Assembly (NCBI RefSeq): GCF_000430885.1 | Contig: NZ_AUMW01000009.1 | Span: 62,001-126,000, forward strand | DNA length: 64,000 nucleotides | Source: Desulfotruncus alcoholivorax DSM 16058 | Lineage (GTDB): Bacteria; Bacillota; Desulfotomaculia; Desulfotomaculales; Desulfallaceae | Reading direction: 5' to 3' | Shown here: positions 51,005 through 60,965 of the stretch, one piece after another | How the letters are laid out: every line of letters begins with the position of its first letter | How positions within the stretch are numbered: the first letter of the stretch is position 1 | Position numbers and translations under genes: made by a program | The notes under the pieces: generated by a model | What the model saw: the letters and a program-made list of their open reading frames with translations, nothing else | What the model was told of the DNA's origin: nothing | The model's database searches: none

Positions 51005-53086
51005 TCAGATCCCCAGTTTTTTCAGCTTTTCGTATAACCGGGAGCGGCTTATGCCCAGCATGCGTGCAGCCCTGGTTTTATTCCCCCCGGAAGCCTTCAA
51101 TGCGGAAACAATGATTTCCCTTTCAGCACCTCCCAGCCGGTCACGATAGTTCCCTCCCGGATTTGAGCCTTCTTGCCCGGGCTTGTCCCCGCGCAGGTAG
51201 GCCGGCAGGTCTTTTACCCGGATTACACTGCCCGAAGCAAAATTAACCGCCCGCTCAATGATATTCTCCAACTCGCGAACATTTCCCGGCCAGTGATAGC
51301 CATTAAATATACCCAGGGTTTCCTCATCTATATCCGCAACTATGGTCCCAAATATTTCATTGTACTTGCGCAAAAAATAGTGCACCAGGGGCAGGATGTC
51401 TTCCGGACGTTCCCTTAATGGAGGTATGGTAAGCTCAATCACGTTCAGCCGGTAAAAAAGATCTTCCCTGAACTCGCCCCTGGCCACCATTTCTTCCAGG
51501 TCACGATTGGTTGCCGCCACCACCCGCACGTCCACCTGAATTGGGCGCGTTCCGCCCACACGGTCAAACTCTTTATCCTGCAGCACCCGCAGCAGCTTGG
51601 CCTGCAGACCCGGGCTCATATCCCCGATTTCGTCAAGAAAAATTGTGCCGCCGTCGGCCAGCTCAAAGCGCCCGGGCTTGCCTCCCCGCTGCGCCCCGGT
51701 AAAAGCACCAGGTGCATAGCCAAAAAATTCAGATTCCAAAAGGTGCTCCGGAATGGCAGCACAATTAACTTTAACAAAAGCACGGCTCCGCCTGGGACTG
51801 GCCGCATGAACAGCCTGGGCAAAAAGCTCTTTCCCCGTGCCGCTTTCCCCCCGGATCAAGATAGTTGAAGTACCCCGCGCGGCCTGAAGGGCTTCCTGTT
51901 TGAGCTTAATCACCGCTGAACTGACTGAAATAATACTGTCAAAAGTATAGTATGTACTTCCTTTCTTCTCCAATTCCGTACGGTAGTAATTCAGCTGATT
52001 TTCAAGGGCATCCATACGCTTGGCCATTTCCCTGATCTCTTCCAGGTTGCGGAACATCATTTTACCAACTGCCCCGACCACTCTGCCGTTTTCCACTATG
52101 GGCAGGCGGGAAACCACATAATAACTGCCTCTCACCTGCTGCAATTGCCCCGTTTCCGGAACCCCCGTGCGGGCAACTATATGCAGCCGGCTGTTATCCA
52201 ATACCTTGGTAACGTGCCTGCCAATGGCTTCTTTGGGGTCAAGGCCGAAAAAATCAGCCAGGGACTGGTTTACAAAAGTTATGCAGCCATCTTTATCAAC
52301 CACCACTATCCCGTCATATGCAATATCAAGAACCGTCCGCAGAGTATGCTGCAGTGTCCGGACACTCTCCAACTCGGCCGCAACCTTTTCCAGTTCAGTA
52401 AGGTCCTGCAGAATAGCCATGGCCCCGGCGGTACGCCCGCGATCAATTACCGGCGTAAAGTTGACCAGCAGCGCCCGGCCGGCCACCGTACACTTTTTGC
52501 CAATCTCCACCCGCCCTGTTTCCATCACCCCGGTAAAATTTAAGCCCGGCAGCACATGTTCCGCAGAAACGTTCAGCACTGCCTCTTCCCTGACCCCCAA
52601 AAGCGCTTCCGCGGCCGGGTTAAGCAAAGTGATCAGCCCTGACCTGTCAACCGATACCAGTCCGTTATGCATGGCCTGGTAAACGGCTTTAAGCCTGGCA
52701 TTTAACAAATCTGCCTGTCTAAACAAAGCCATAATCATGTCAACTTTGGTAAAAACCCCACGCACCCGGTTATGTTCGTCGACTACAACTCCCATCCCCA
52801 CCGGACTGGTTTTAACCACGTTTTCCACATAATGATAAGGGGCTTCCATTTCCACTGTCACTACCTTGCGGGTCAGAAAACCGCTTACCGGCCTGTCCAA
52901 TGAGCAGCCCTCCAAAATAGCATTATATAAATTCACTTTGGTCAGCAGGCCTGTCAGCCTGCCGTTTTCATCAACAGCAGGTATGCCATCCAGGCGGGTT
53001 TGGCGAAAAAGTTCAACAGCCCGCTTGATACTATCCCCCGGATTTAAAGCAGGCACATCCGTCGTCATAAAGTCTCTCATCCGCAA
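51005..53086 (-). CDS. CBS-PAS-PAS sigma-54-dependent activator
   Basis: A 693-residue enhancer-binding protein. The N-terminus has a pair of CBS domains (about 1-120), then two PAS domains (about 125-225 and 245-345), then a linker helix, an AAA+ domain (Walker A GESGTGKE near 416, sigma-54 loop GAFTGA, Walker B IFLDEIGD), and a Fis-type helix-turn-helix ([21 protein letters not shown]). Having no receiver domain, it is probably controlled by ligands or nucleotides. It is convergent with the acyl-CoA operon and is the clear candidate to activate both sigma-54 promoters at 44866 and 45046. Start is the TTG at 53086 or the ATG two codons later. Confidence 0.93.
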   Translation of the reverse strand: MRMRDFMTTDVPALNPGDSIKRAVELFRQTRLDGIPAVDENGRLTGLLTKVNLYNAILEGCSLDRPVSGFLTRKVVTVEMEAPYHYVENVVKTSPVGMGVVVDEHNRVRGVFTKVDMIMALFRQADLLNARLKAVYQAMHNGLVSVDRSGLITLLNPAAEALLGVREEAVLNVSAEHVLPGLNFTGVMETGRVEIGKKCTVAGRALLVNFTPVIDRGRTAGAMAILQDLTELEKVAAELESVRTLQHTLRTVLDIAYDGIVVVDKDGCITFVNQSLADFFGLDPKEAIGRHVTKVLDNSRLHIVARTGVPETGQLQQVRGSYYVVSRLPIVENGRVVGAVGKMMFRNLEEIREMAKRMDALENQLNYYRTELEKKGSTYYTFDSIISVSSAVIKLKQEALQAARGTSTILIRGESGTGKELFAQAVHAASPRRSRAFVKVNCAAIPEHLLESEFFGYAPGAFTGAQRGGKPGRFELADGGTIFLDEIGDMSPGLQAKLLRVLQDKEFDRVGGTRPIQVDVRVVAATNRDLEEMVARGEFREDLFYRLNVIELTIPPLRERPEDILPLVHYFLRKYNEIFGTIVADIDEETLGIFNGYHWPGNVRELENIIERAVNFASGSVIRVKDLPAYLRGDKPGQEGSNPGGNYRDRLGGAEREIIVSALKASGGNKTRAARMLGISRSRLYEKLKKLGI

Positions 53087-53363
53087 AGCGATCCCCCCTT
53101 TCGCCGCAGCTACAAATATTATATCGCATATCTTTGGTTAGTTGGCACGCATTACCTGATATATCCAGATAGTAATAAATATTAATATTTGGCACAACTA
53201 ATAAATAATATAGTACAAAAAACAACTCCCGTGTTGTATTAATTGAGAGCCGGTAAAAAGCTAAGACAAATGATTTGTTAAATAATGGCTATAAGTAAAT
53301 AAAATAATTATATTATATTTACGGGTGTATAATTGGACATATTACCGGAGGAGAGTGTTCTTT

Positions 53364-54002
53364 ATGTATAGATACCGTAGAAAACCAAGCTTCCTTCAAC
53401 TTTTACCGGCTGGTATTTTAGCTATATTTTTTGCTGTGCTGGCCCGGGCTGTAGTATTAAATAAAACCACTGCTTTTGACAATGCTGTTATTCAATTTAT
53501 CAGGCAGTTTACTGATCCTTATTTGACCTCGGTGATGAAAAACATAACCTTATTTGGAAACACCGGGACGCTTTACGTTCTTGTTCCTGCATTTGTAATC
53601 CTGTTTTTAATCACCAGGCGCCCGGTTTCAGAACCTTTAATTCTGACGGTATCCACACTGGGGGGCTGGTTTTTAATTGAAACATTAAAAAATTTTTTTC
53701 ACCGGTCTCGACCGGGGGAGAACCCGCTGGTACCAGCCTCCGGCTTTAGCTTTCCCAGCGGGCACGCACTGATGGGCATTGTTGTTTACGGTTGCCTGGC
53801 CTTGATTATTTATAGTTATTTCCGGCGATCTTCTTCCATCCGCAGGTTAATTGCCCTGGTCGCTGTTGTTTTTATCATTATGATCGGCATCAGCCGCATC
53901 TACCTGGGCGTACACTACCCGACGGATATATTAGGCGGCTATGCCGTGGGATTGGCCTGGCTAAATATCTGTTTCTTCGCCAAAAAGTATTTTTCAAATT
54001 AA
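53364..54002 (+). CDS. PAP2-family membrane phosphatase
   Basis: A 212-residue membrane protein of the phosphatidic acid phosphatase type 2 superfamily. The three active-site motifs are all present: KNFFHRSRPG, FPSGHAL, and SRIYLGVHYPTDILGG. Predicted helices lie near 17-36, 67-92, 94-112, 133-152, 161-178 and 190-207. Such enzymes dephosphorylate undecaprenyl-pyrophosphate or phosphatidylglycerophosphate. The ATG at 53364 has GGAGGAG upstream; the longer open frame from 53325 lacks a site. A weak AT-rich region lies upstream of it. Confidence 0.9.
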   Translation: MYRYRRKPSFLQLLPAGILAIFFAVLARAVVLNKTTAFDNAVIQFIRQFTDPYLTSVMKNITLFGNTGTLYVLVPAFVILFLITRRPVSEPLILTVSTLGGWFLIETLKNFFHRSRPGENPLVPASGFSFPSGHALMGIVVYGCLALIIYSYFRRSSSIRRLIALVAVVFIIMIGISRIYLGVHYPTDILGGYAVGLAWLNICFFAKKYFSN

Positions 54003-54050
54003 CTTCCTTTAGCCTCCATAACCGGTTTAAGCTCTCACTTTATAAATGTA

Positions 54051-54077
54051 AAAAGACCGCCGGGTGGGTGGCCTTTT
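54051..54077 (-). terminator. Terminator at the end of deoC
   Basis: On the minus strand AAAAGGCC pairs with GGTCTTTT (one G-T pair) around an 11-base loop and is followed by T. It overlaps the deoC stop by two bases. Confidence 0.6.
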
Positions 54078-54753
54078 ACATAAATATCATTTCCTTTATT
54101 ATATCAACCCCGGCGCTGGCGCCGATTCTATTTGCACCCGCCTTAATCATCGCAAGGGCCTGTTGCAAGGTTTTGATTCCGCCGGATGCCTTAACGCCAA
54201 CTTGTTTGCCAACTGTTTTGCGCATCAGGGACACATCTTCCACCGTTGCCCCGCCGGTTCCAAAGCCGGTACTGGTTTTGACAAAACGGGCTCCACCCTT
54301 TTCGGCCAGCAGGCAGGCCCGTATTTTTTCCTCTTCGGTAAGAAAACAAGTTTCAATAATAACCTTAACCAAACCGTCGTGATTATTTGCATAAACCGCT
54401 TCCACCACCGCCGCAATATCAGCCAGAACCAGATCATCCAGGCGTTCCTTTAGCGCCCCGATATTGATCACCATATCTATTTCACTGGCACCTGATAAGA
54501 CGGCATTACTTGCCTCAAATGCCTTGGACTTAATTGAAGCGGCTCCCAGGGGGAACCCGACCACAGCGCACACTGCTACAGCGGAATCGCTGAGTTGTTC
54601 CTTTGCCAGTGGTACATAAAACGGGTTAACGCAAACCGCCGCAAAACCGAATTTTTTGGCTTCATTACAAAGCTTGATGATATCTTCACTTGTTGCCACC
54701 GGCTTTAGTAAAGTATGGTCAATCAAACCGGCCATTGCTTGAGCACTTATCAA
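54076..54753 (-). CDS. deoC: Deoxyribose-phosphate aldolase
   Basis: A 225-residue class I aldolase that splits 2-deoxyribose-5-phosphate into acetaldehyde and glyceraldehyde-3-phosphate. Family stretches: [13 protein letters not shown] at the N-terminus, [14 protein letters not shown], the Schiff-base Lys in [10 protein letters not shown], and [11 protein letters not shown]. The start is a TTG with GGGAGATG upstream. It lies downstream of a YbaK-type gene on the same strand with a 29-base gap, so the two may form an operon; no functional link is evident. Confidence 0.93.
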   Translation of the reverse strand: MISAQAMAGLIDHTLLKPVATSEDIIKLCNEAKKFGFAAVCVNPFYVPLAKEQLSDSAVAVCAVVGFPLGAASIKSKAFEASNAVLSGASEIDMVINIGALKERLDDLVLADIAAVVEAVYANNHDGLVKVIIETCFLTEEEKIRACLLAEKGGARFVKTSTGFGTGGATVEDVSLMRKTVGKQVGVKASGGIKTLQQALAMIKAGANRIGASAGVDIIKEMIFM

Positions 54754-54782
54754 TGTTTCATCTCCCTTGGGGATGGCTGCTG

Positions 54783-55241
54783 CTACGACATGCTGACATC
54801 AACTAAACTGCCGCCAGTTATCTCCATCAGTTTTTCAAGCGATATCGGCAATAAAGAATTAGCGCTGCCGGCTGCAGTATAAACCACATTAAATCTTTGC
54901 ATTGTTTCATCAAGATAAACCGGTATATCTTGAAGCAAATTAAAGGGACAGACACCGCCCACCTTGTAGCCGGTCACAGCCTCAACCTCAGTCGAAGAAG
55001 CCATTTTGGGCTTGCTGCCCAGCAGAGTTTTGACCTTTTTCTGATCTATTCGCCTGTCACCCGCTACGACAAACAAACCATATTTATCCCCGGACCGGAA
55101 TAAAATGGATTTTGCTATTTTGCCCGGTTCAACTCCCAAAACCCTGGCTGCTTCCTCCACTGTGCCGGTTTTTTCCTTAAAAACAATCGGCTCGATACTG
55201 GGATCGTAGGACTGCACATATTCACGCACACGATCAATCAC
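54783..55241 (-). CDS. YbaK/ProX-type aminoacyl-tRNA deacylase, copy 1
   Basis: A 152-residue protein of the YbaK/EbsC/ProX family, which hydrolyses mis-charged aminoacyl-tRNA (Cys- or Ala-tRNA-Pro and similar). Motifs: [23 protein letters not shown] with the conserved Lys, [20 protein letters not shown], and [20 protein letters not shown] take GTG at 55241 as start because GGAGGG is spaced for it. A second gene at 62356 encodes a paralogue about 60% identical by eye, so the window carries two versions. Confidence 0.88.
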   Translation of the reverse strand: MIDRVREYVQSYDPSIEPIVFKEKTGTVEEAARVLGVEPGKIAKSILFRSGDKYGLFVVAGDRRIDQKKVKTLLGSKPKMASSTEVEAVTGYKVGGVCPFNLLQDIPVYLDETMQRFNVVYTAAGSANSLLPISLEKLMEITGGSLVDVSMS

Positions 55242-55505
55242 AGCTTTTCCCTCCAAAACTAGCTATCGGCACCATTATACCCGAAAAACACCAGCTTGTC
55301 TTCCCGGGGGCAACAACGGCTGTGGCCAGTTTTAGCAAAGCAATTATTTATATTTTTTCCATTTGAGCCACGCTTTGCATGCTAAAGTAAAATTCTCGTA
55401 TTTCTTTTAGCTGCTGCCACAAGGATAATAGTCAAATTTTAATCAGCATAACATTGTGTCATTCTCTAAAAAATAATATTGAAATAAATCAGGAGGTGTT
55501 GAAAA

Positions 55506-55943
55506 ATGCATCATGAATTTGGACCCAACCCCTTTTTACAGCACGCAGTTCGCCGGGGCCAGATGCTATTGGCGGAGTCTAACAGGTCAGTCGCAATATC
55601 CCGCAACCTCGTTTCTGCCTGCGACAATATAATTATGTCTATTAATTCCGGCAACCTTCAGGGTGCGCTTAGGGAGGCCCAAAATGCCAGGAATATGTCG
55701 GCTCAAATTGCCCAGGCAACCCAACAGTTAAACCAAACCATCAACGAGCGCTTGGATATGGCCGGTTACATTTTAAATCGAATCCAATTCAAGCTTAATG
55801 ACCTGTCCAGGGCATTGCAAAGCGTCAGGGAATCAAATACCGGCTACACCAACCAGGGCGTATACCCCAACCAGGGAGCGTATTTTAACCAGGGCATTAC
55901 CAACCAGAGCTATTATCAACAGACACAACAGCACATGATGTAG
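55506..55943 (+). CDS. Small coiled-coil protein with Asn/Gln/Gly-repeat tail, 145 aa
   Basis: I do not recognise a family. The ATG has AGGAGGTG upstream. The core (residues about 15-110) is helical and rich in Ala, Asn and Gln, with a heptad-like pattern. The tail repeats a YxNQGxY unit three times and ends in a Gln/Tyr-rich stretch (NQSYYQQTQQHMM). The tail composition resembles spore-coat proteins. Its neighbours (YbaK, M48) do not suggest a function. It has its own terminator at 55963. Confidence 0.7.
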   Translation: MHHEFGPNPFLQHAVRRGQMLLAESNRSVAISRNLVSACDNIIMSINSGNLQGALREAQNARNMSAQIAQATQQLNQTINERLDMAGYILNRIQFKLNDLSRALQSVRESNTGYTNQGVYPNQGAYFNQGITNQSYYQQTQQHMM

Positions 55944-55962
55944 CATTACTGGGACAAGGACT

Positions 55963-55993
55963 AAAAAAGCCGCTTGGTCTAAGCGGCTTTTTT
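55963..55993. terminator. Bidirectional terminator
   Basis: AAAAAAGCCGCTT / AAGCGGCTTTTTT, a 13-bp perfect stem with a 5-base loop, between convergent genes. Confidence 0.93.
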
Positions 55994-55997
55994 AGCA

Positions 55998-57227
55998 TTA
56001 ATCACACTTCCGCCCCTCCTGTATGATATCGTTTATCCTCGTCAAAGCCGGCGGGTGGCTGTAGCTAAACCAGCGGATGAAGTTCGGCGGGGAAACATCG
56101 GAATGGTTTTTAACGGCCAGATTAACTTCAAGCTGAACGGCTCCCGGAACATCGCCGGTAAGCAGCACAGAAACCCGGTCGGCTTCACGCTCCATCCCCC
56201 TGGAAACATAGTTTTGCAGGGGGCTCCCTACAAAAGAGACCAGCAAGAAAAACAGCACTATCACCGCCCAGGTGTAGGGCGGGTAATATCTGGCTGAGGG
56301 CACCATATCCTGTAAAACCAGGAACAGTACCAGCCAGATTAAAAAATTGGCGGCAACACCCAGTGCCAGGCCTTTGACGATATGTCCCCGCTTCCAGTGG
56401 GCCATCTCGTGAGCCACAACGGCTCTTACCTGCTCTATGTGGTAATCGGCAAGCAGGTTGTCATAAAGCACTATCCGTTTGGTCCCAAACAGGCCGGTGA
56501 AGTAAGCGTTGGCCTTGGTGGTTCGCTTGCTGGCATCCATTACCAATACCTGGTCGACAGGCAGCCGGGCTTTTTGGGAAAGCTGCTGCACCATCGCCGT
56601 TATCGCGGGATCCTTAACCGGCTCAAACTTGTTGAATAAAGGAGAAACCAGCACCGGCCAGAGCAAACTCTGCAAAACGAGCCAGAGCGACACCAGAGTG
56701 GCTGTAATCAGCCACCAGAAGTTCGGCCAGCGCCCGATAATTCCAAAGAGGATGGCCACCCCGGCGGCGGAAAGAACCAATTCCAGCCCGGCACTTTTAA
56801 AATAATCAGACCACCAGGCCCCCAGCGTCTGGGTTGAGAAGCCCCAGTGATGCTGCCAAAAGAAACCGGTATATAAATCAAAGGGTAGCGAAATTAGTTT
56901 TAATAGCAGCCATAAAACTAAAAAAAACAATAGATACGACCATATGGACCGGCCGGTAATTTGCAGGATGGAACGGGAAACGGCAACGGCCCGCCCACCG
57001 AAAACCAGCCGGATCAAAAAAGAAGCCTGGGCCAAAAAACTTAAGGCATACAATAACCTGGGCACAAAACTGTATGCCCGGCCGTCATAAACCTGTTGTT
57101 TGGAAAAATAATTAAAAACTTCCGGATTTATGCGGCCAGGGAATAAAGTAAACCAAATATAAAGCAGGCAGAAAAAACCGGCAACAGCGATCAGCAGCAG
57201 CCACAATCCATTTGCTTTTAATTGCAG
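55998..57227 (-). CDS. M48 (Ste24-type) membrane zinc protease
   Basis: A 409-residue membrane metalloprotease. N-terminal half: four or five hydrophobic segments. The zinc motif is AHEMAH (HEXXH) near residue 270, with the third ligand Glu in MEREADRVSV. The Asn-containing stretch TTKANAYFTGLFGTKRIVLYD precedes it. The family includes CAAX prenyl proteases and HtpX-like quality-control proteases. The likely start is a CTG at 57227, seven bases after GGGAGGG; the open frame runs to a TTG at 57242 that would lie inside this site. Non-ATG starts are common in this window. Confidence 0.9.
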   Translation of the reverse strand: MQLKANGLWLLLIAVAGFFCLLYIWFTLFPGRINPEVFNYFSKQQVYDGRAYSFVPRLLYALSFLAQASFLIRLVFGGRAVAVSRSILQITGRSIWSYLLFFLVLWLLLKLISLPFDLYTGFFWQHHWGFSTQTLGAWWSDYFKSAGLELVLSAAGVAILFGIIGRWPNFWWLITATLVSLWLVLQSLLWPVLVSPLFNKFEPVKDPAITAMVQQLSQKARLPVDQVLVMDASKRTTKANAYFTGLFGTKRIVLYDNLLADYHIEQVRAVVAHEMAHWKRGHIVKGLALGVAANFLIWLVLFLVLQDMVPSARYYPPYTWAVIVLFFLLVSFVGSPLQNYVSRGMEREADRVSVLLTGDVPGAVQLEVNLAVKNHSDVSPPNFIRWFSYSHPPALTRINDIIQEGRKCD

Positions 57228-57318
57228 TTTAATCCCTCCCAAAATGACTTTTCATTACCTCCGGAATTGGGGCATAGCAAATTGCCCGGATGAAACAATA
57301 ATAACAGGAGGTGAAAAA

Positions 57319-57483
57319 ATGAAAGGCAATACGACCAGCTGGGCGGTTCTTGCCACAGGCGCGGCTGTAACCGGATTGGGCAGAATCATAGGCGGCTCCC
57401 TTGGTGCAGGATTAACCGGATTCGGGCTTGCACATATCGCATTAGGTTTTCTTGACCAATTCCGCCCCAGCGTCAAATACTAA
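57319..57483 (+). CDS. Small Gly-rich hydrophobic protein, 54 aa
   Basis: The ATG at 57319 has a perfect GGAGGTG site; the longer open frame from 57244 adds unrelated codons. The protein (MKGNTTSWAVLATGAAVTGL at the start) is rich in Gly, Ala and Leu, likely one hydrophobic helical hairpin, and ends QFRPSVKY. No family recognised; similar tiny hydrophobic proteins behind strong sites are frequent in spore formers. It is divergent from the M48 gene and followed by a terminator. Confidence 0.65.
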   Translation: MKGNTTSWAVLATGAAVTGLGRIIGGSLGAGLTGFGLAHIALGFLDQFRPSVKY

Positions 57484-57517
57484 AATACACTTGTTAATTT
57501 TTACCATTATATCATAT

Positions 57518-57564
57518 AAAAAGCCCCCGGCTAAAAATTATTTCCAGCCTGAGGGCTTTTTTTT
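57518..57564. terminator. Bidirectional terminator
   Basis: AAAAAGCCC / GGGCTTTTTTTT arms with an additional GGCT/AGCC pairing inside, between the small Gly-rich gene and hypD. Confidence 0.8.
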
Positions 57565-57585
57565 GCCCGTTCACTCTTTAATGCT

Positions 57586-59946
57586 TTAAAATGATTTGTG
57601 TTCTGTCCTGGCGATTATCTCATCCTGCAGCGCCCTGCTCAAATCACAGAAATAATCGCTGTAGCCGGCCACACGGACTATCAGATCCCGGTATTTTTCC
57701 GGGTTGGCCTGGGCTTCCCGCAGGGTAGCGGCGTCAACCACGTTGAACTGGATATGGTGACCGTCCATTTTAAAGTAAGACCGCACCAGGTGGGCCAGGT
57801 TATCTATGCCACTGTCGCCTTCCAGGACCTGGGGCGTAAATTTTTGATTCAACAGTGTTCCGCCGGTGCGCGCGTGGTCCATCTTGGCCGCGGATTTAAT
57901 TACGGCCGTGGGACCCTTCCTGTCTGCTCCCTGCACGGGTGAAATACCTTCGGACAGAGGTTCGCCGGCCTTTCTTCCATCCGGGGTGGCGCCAATGACA
58001 GAGCCGAAGTAAACGTGGCAGGTGGTGGGCAGCAGGTTGATCCTGTATACTCCTCCCTTGGTATTTTTACGCCCGTTAACCTCGTTGTAATAAATATCAA
58101 AAACCATTTTCATAATGTCATCGGCATAGTCGTCATCATTTCCATACCTGGGTGTTTTATTCAACAGCAGCAGGCGCACCTTTTCCCGGCCCGCAAAATT
58201 TACCCGCAGGGCTTCCAGCAATTCCTGCATGGTCAGGTTATGCTGATCGAAAACATGATATTTAATTGCTGAAATACAGTCAGTTATACTCCCCAACCCC
58301 ACACCCTGGATGTAATTAGTGTTGTAACGGGCCCCGCCGTCGTTATAATCTTTACCTTTGGCGATGCAGTCGTCAATTACGATGGAAAGAAACGGCGCAG
58401 GCATGTGGGCTGCGTAAAGCCTTTCAATGATATTATTGCCTTTGATCTTAACGTCAATAAAATATTTTAGCTGCCTTTTAAATGCATCCAGCAAATCTTC
58501 TATTGTTTTAAACTGCGCCGGATCCCCGGTTTTAAGGCCGAGCTGTCTACCGGTGCGGGGGTCAATCCCGTTATTTAAAGTCAGTTCCAGTATTTTTACC
58601 AGGTTGAAGTAGCCGGTCAGGATATAACTCTCTTTGCCGAAAGCCCCGGTTTCCACACAGCCGCTGGCCCCGCCGCACCTGGCGTCTTCAATGGATTTGC
58701 CCTGGCGCAGCAGTTCTTCCACGATCATGTCGGCGTTAAATATAGAAGGCTGCCCCCAACCCTTCCTGATAATCTTACAGGCCCTTTTTAAAAACCTGTC
58801 CGGGTTTTTCTTGCTGAGCTGGATATTGGAGCTGGGCTGGAGAAGCCTCATTTCGTCTATTACATCCAGGATCAAATAAGTTACTTCATTAACGCCATCC
58901 GAACCGTCAGGCTTTAACCCGCCGCTATTAATATTGGCAAAATCAGTGTAGGTGCCGCTTTCCTCTGCTGTAACCCCGACCTTCGGCGGCGCGGGCTGGT
59001 TGTTGAACTTAATCCAAAAGCACTGTAAAAGCTCTCTGGCCTGTTCCTTAGTCAGAGAACCTTCCTCCAGCCCTTGTTTGTAAAAGGGATACAGGTGCTG
59101 ATCCAGCCTGCCGGGGTTAAAGGCATCCCAGGTATTTAATTCTGTGATCACACCCAGGTGGACAAACCAGTAACACTGCAGCACTTCCCAAAAATTGGCC
59201 GGAGCATGGGCGGGAACCCGGTGGCAAACCTCCGCGATTTTCTCCAATTCTTTTTTTCTTGTCGGATTTGATTCGAACCTGGCCATTTCCAAGGCTTTTT
59301 CAGCATGCCTGCGGGCAAAAGCAATTATGGCGTCAGCACAAATAGCCATTGCTTTGAGCTGCTCCTGCTTGTTGTAAGCATCGGGGTCATTCAAGTAATC
59401 AAGCTTCTCCAGGCTTTGCGCGATATCTTTTTTAAAGTCTAAAAAACCCTTGCGGTATATTTTATCGTCCAGAACAGTATGTCCCGGAGCCCTTTGTTCC
59501 ATAAACTCGGTAAAAATTCCACTGTCATAGGCGTCCTTCCACTCCGCGGTCATCTGGTCAAAAATGATATCCCTCATCGACCTGCCCCGCCAGAAGGGGA
59601 TGATCTCTTCTTCATAAACCCGCCTGGCCTCTTCGCTTACGGTATAAGATACTTTTTCCCTTGAGTTTAATATTTCCAGGTCCTGCAGGCTGTGACAGCA
59701 CAGCTCGGGGTAGGTGGGGGTTGCTTTAGGGGCGGGACCCCGCTCACCAACGATCAACTCCCCGTCACCAATATAAATAGCCTTATTTTCCATAAGGAAC
59801 TTAAAAGCCAAGGCCCGCAGCACGGGAGCAGAATAGACCCCTGCACTCTTGTAAAACCTGGTCATCAATTCAGCCCTCTCGGTTGATACCCTCGCTTCGG
59901 CCTTCAGGCTTTGCTCCCTCAGTGTGGCAACTCTTTCATTCATCAT
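57586..59946 (-). CDS. hypD: Trans-4-hydroxy-L-proline dehydratase, glycyl radical enzyme
   Basis: Dehydrates trans-4-hydroxy-L-proline to (S)-1-pyrroline-5-carboxylate with a glycyl radical. The 786-residue protein follows the Clostridioides HypD pattern throughout: EFMEQRAPGHTV, then VGVITELNTWDAFNPGRLDQ-type blocks, NNQPAPPKVG, the catalytic loop SGCVETGAFGKE with Cys-430 and Glu-432, and the glycyl loop VRVAGYSDYF with Gly-761. The GCVETG loop, together with the KMDHARTGGTLLNQ and DGHHIQFNVVD stretches, distinguishes it from glycerol, choline and pyruvate enzymes. It starts two bases after the activator gene. It lets the cell use collagen-type hydroxyproline as an electron acceptor or proline source. 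Confidence 0.9.
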   Translation of the reverse strand: MMNERVATLREQSLKAEARVSTERAELMTRFYKSAGVYSAPVLRALAFKFLMENKAIYIGDGELIVGERGPAPKATPTYPELCCHSLQDLEILNSREKVSYTVSEEARRVYEEEIIPFWRGRSMRDIIFDQMTAEWKDAYDSGIFTEFMEQRAPGHTVLDDKIYRKGFLDFKKDIAQSLEKLDYLNDPDAYNKQEQLKAMAICADAIIAFARRHAEKALEMARFESNPTRKKELEKIAEVCHRVPAHAPANFWEVLQCYWFVHLGVITELNTWDAFNPGRLDQHLYPFYKQGLEEGSLTKEQARELLQCFWIKFNNQPAPPKVGVTAEESGTYTDFANINSGGLKPDGSDGVNEVTYLILDVIDEMRLLQPSSNIQLSKKNPDRFLKRACKIIRKGWGQPSIFNADMIVEELLRQGKSIEDARCGGASGCVETGAFGKESYILTGYFNLVKILELTLNNGIDPRTGRQLGLKTGDPAQFKTIEDLLDAFKRQLKYFIDVKIKGNNIIERLYAAHMPAPFLSIVIDDCIAKGKDYNDGGARYNTNYIQGVGLGSITDCISAIKYHVFDQHNLTMQELLEALRVNFAGREKVRLLLLNKTPRYGNDDDYADDIMKMVFDIYYNEVNGRKNTKGGVYRINLLPTTCHVYFGSVIGATPDGRKAGEPLSEGISPVQGADRKGPTAVIKSAAKMDHARTGGTLLNQKFTPQVLEGDSGIDNLAHLVRSYFKMDGHHIQFNVVDAATLREAQANPEKYRDLIVRVAGYSDYFCDLSRALQDEIIARTEHKSF

Positions 59947-59948
59947 AT

Positions 59949-60812
59949 CTAACCCCCTATTTTGACCTTTAAACCTTTACCTTGTAAAATACCGGCCAGT
60001 TCCGCCACCCGCTCCCCTGTCGGGGGTTCCAGGCCGGGCAGCAGATATGTCCTGCCGATTCTTTCATATTTATCCATGCCCGCCTTGTGATAAGGCAGAA
60101 TATTAATTTCCCTGATCCCAAGAGCAGACACGAAATCTCCGGTCTTGTTAATATTGCCGTCATCGTCGTTAATTCCCGGTATAACGGGTACACGTACAAT
60201 GATATTATCATGCTGCGCAGCTAACGCCCGCAGGTTTTGTATAATCAACCGGTTGGAAACACCGGTGTACTTTTGATGCTTCAAGTCGTCCATCAGCTTT
60301 AAATCATAAAGAAACAAGTCTGTACCGGCACTTAATTGCAACAGTTTTTCCAGCGGGGCAAAGCCGCTGGTTTCAATGGCAGTGTGGATCTCCCTTTTTC
60401 TGCATAACTCCAGCAGGCACTGGACAAAATCAGCCTGCAGCAACGGCTCTCCGCCGGAAAAGGTTACACCGCCACCGGATTCTTCATAAAAAATGAGGTC
60501 TTTTTCTATCTCCTTGATTATTTCCGCCGGCTCCACAGTTTTGCCCACCAGTTCACGGGCACCGGAACAGCATACACCGGCACAGTTGCCGCAGGCAAGA
60601 CACTTGCCGTCTCCGGCGGGGCAAACCGTTTTACACTCGCCACAGCCTATACACCTGTCGCGATTAAAAAGTATTTCTTTTTTCGCAGACTGGCTTTCAG
60701 GATTATGGCACCACCAGCAGCTCAACGGGCAGCCCTTTAAAAACACCGTGGTCCTGATGCCCGGCCCGTCATGAATAGAATACCTCATAATGTCAAAGAT
60801 TGTTCCTGTCAA
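59949..60812 (-). CDS. HypD-activating enzyme, radical SAM
   Basis: A 287-residue glycyl-radical-enzyme activase. The SAM-cluster motif CPLSCWWCHNPES lies near residue 30, followed by an insert with two ferredoxin-type Cys groups (CIGCGECKTVCP and CLACGNCAGVCC), then TFSGGEPLLQ and the rest of the barrel. It puts the radical on Gly-761 of the downstream hypD product. I start at the TTG at 60812, which has GAGGTGG upstream; the open frame runs seven codons further. The two genes are translationally coupled. It is divergent from an aminotransferase-like gene. Confidence 0.93.
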   Translation of the reverse strand: MTGTIFDIMRYSIHDGPGIRTTVFLKGCPLSCWWCHNPESQSAKKEILFNRDRCIGCGECKTVCPAGDGKCLACGNCAGVCCSGARELVGKTVEPAEIIKEIEKDLIFYEESGGGVTFSGGEPLLQADFVQCLLELCRKREIHTAIETSGFAPLEKLLQLSAGTDLFLYDLKLMDDLKHQKYTGVSNRLIIQNLRALAAQHDNIIVRVPVIPGINDDDGNINKTGDFVSALGIREINILPYHKAGMDKYERIGRTYLLPGLEPPTGERVAELAGILQGKGLKVKIGG

Positions 60813-60965
60813 TAAAACCACCTCAAAGAGCAATTTTGCCTGTGGAATAATTATAGCATTTAAAAATTGGAGGTGTCAGCCGCCAGGAGAAATTTATCAA
60901 TGCAATTATCCAGAAAATTTGTTAATCTATATACAATAAAATGAGCGAAAAGGGGGCAATTGGTT

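Noticed and set aside
57586-59946. Glycyl radical enzyme as benzylsuccinate synthase, glycerol dehydratase or choline lyase
   Set aside because: Its sequence follows HypD from end to end, with the SGCVETG active-site loop and the same relative position of Cys, Glu and Gly. The nearby acyl-CoA module had made a Bss role tempting.
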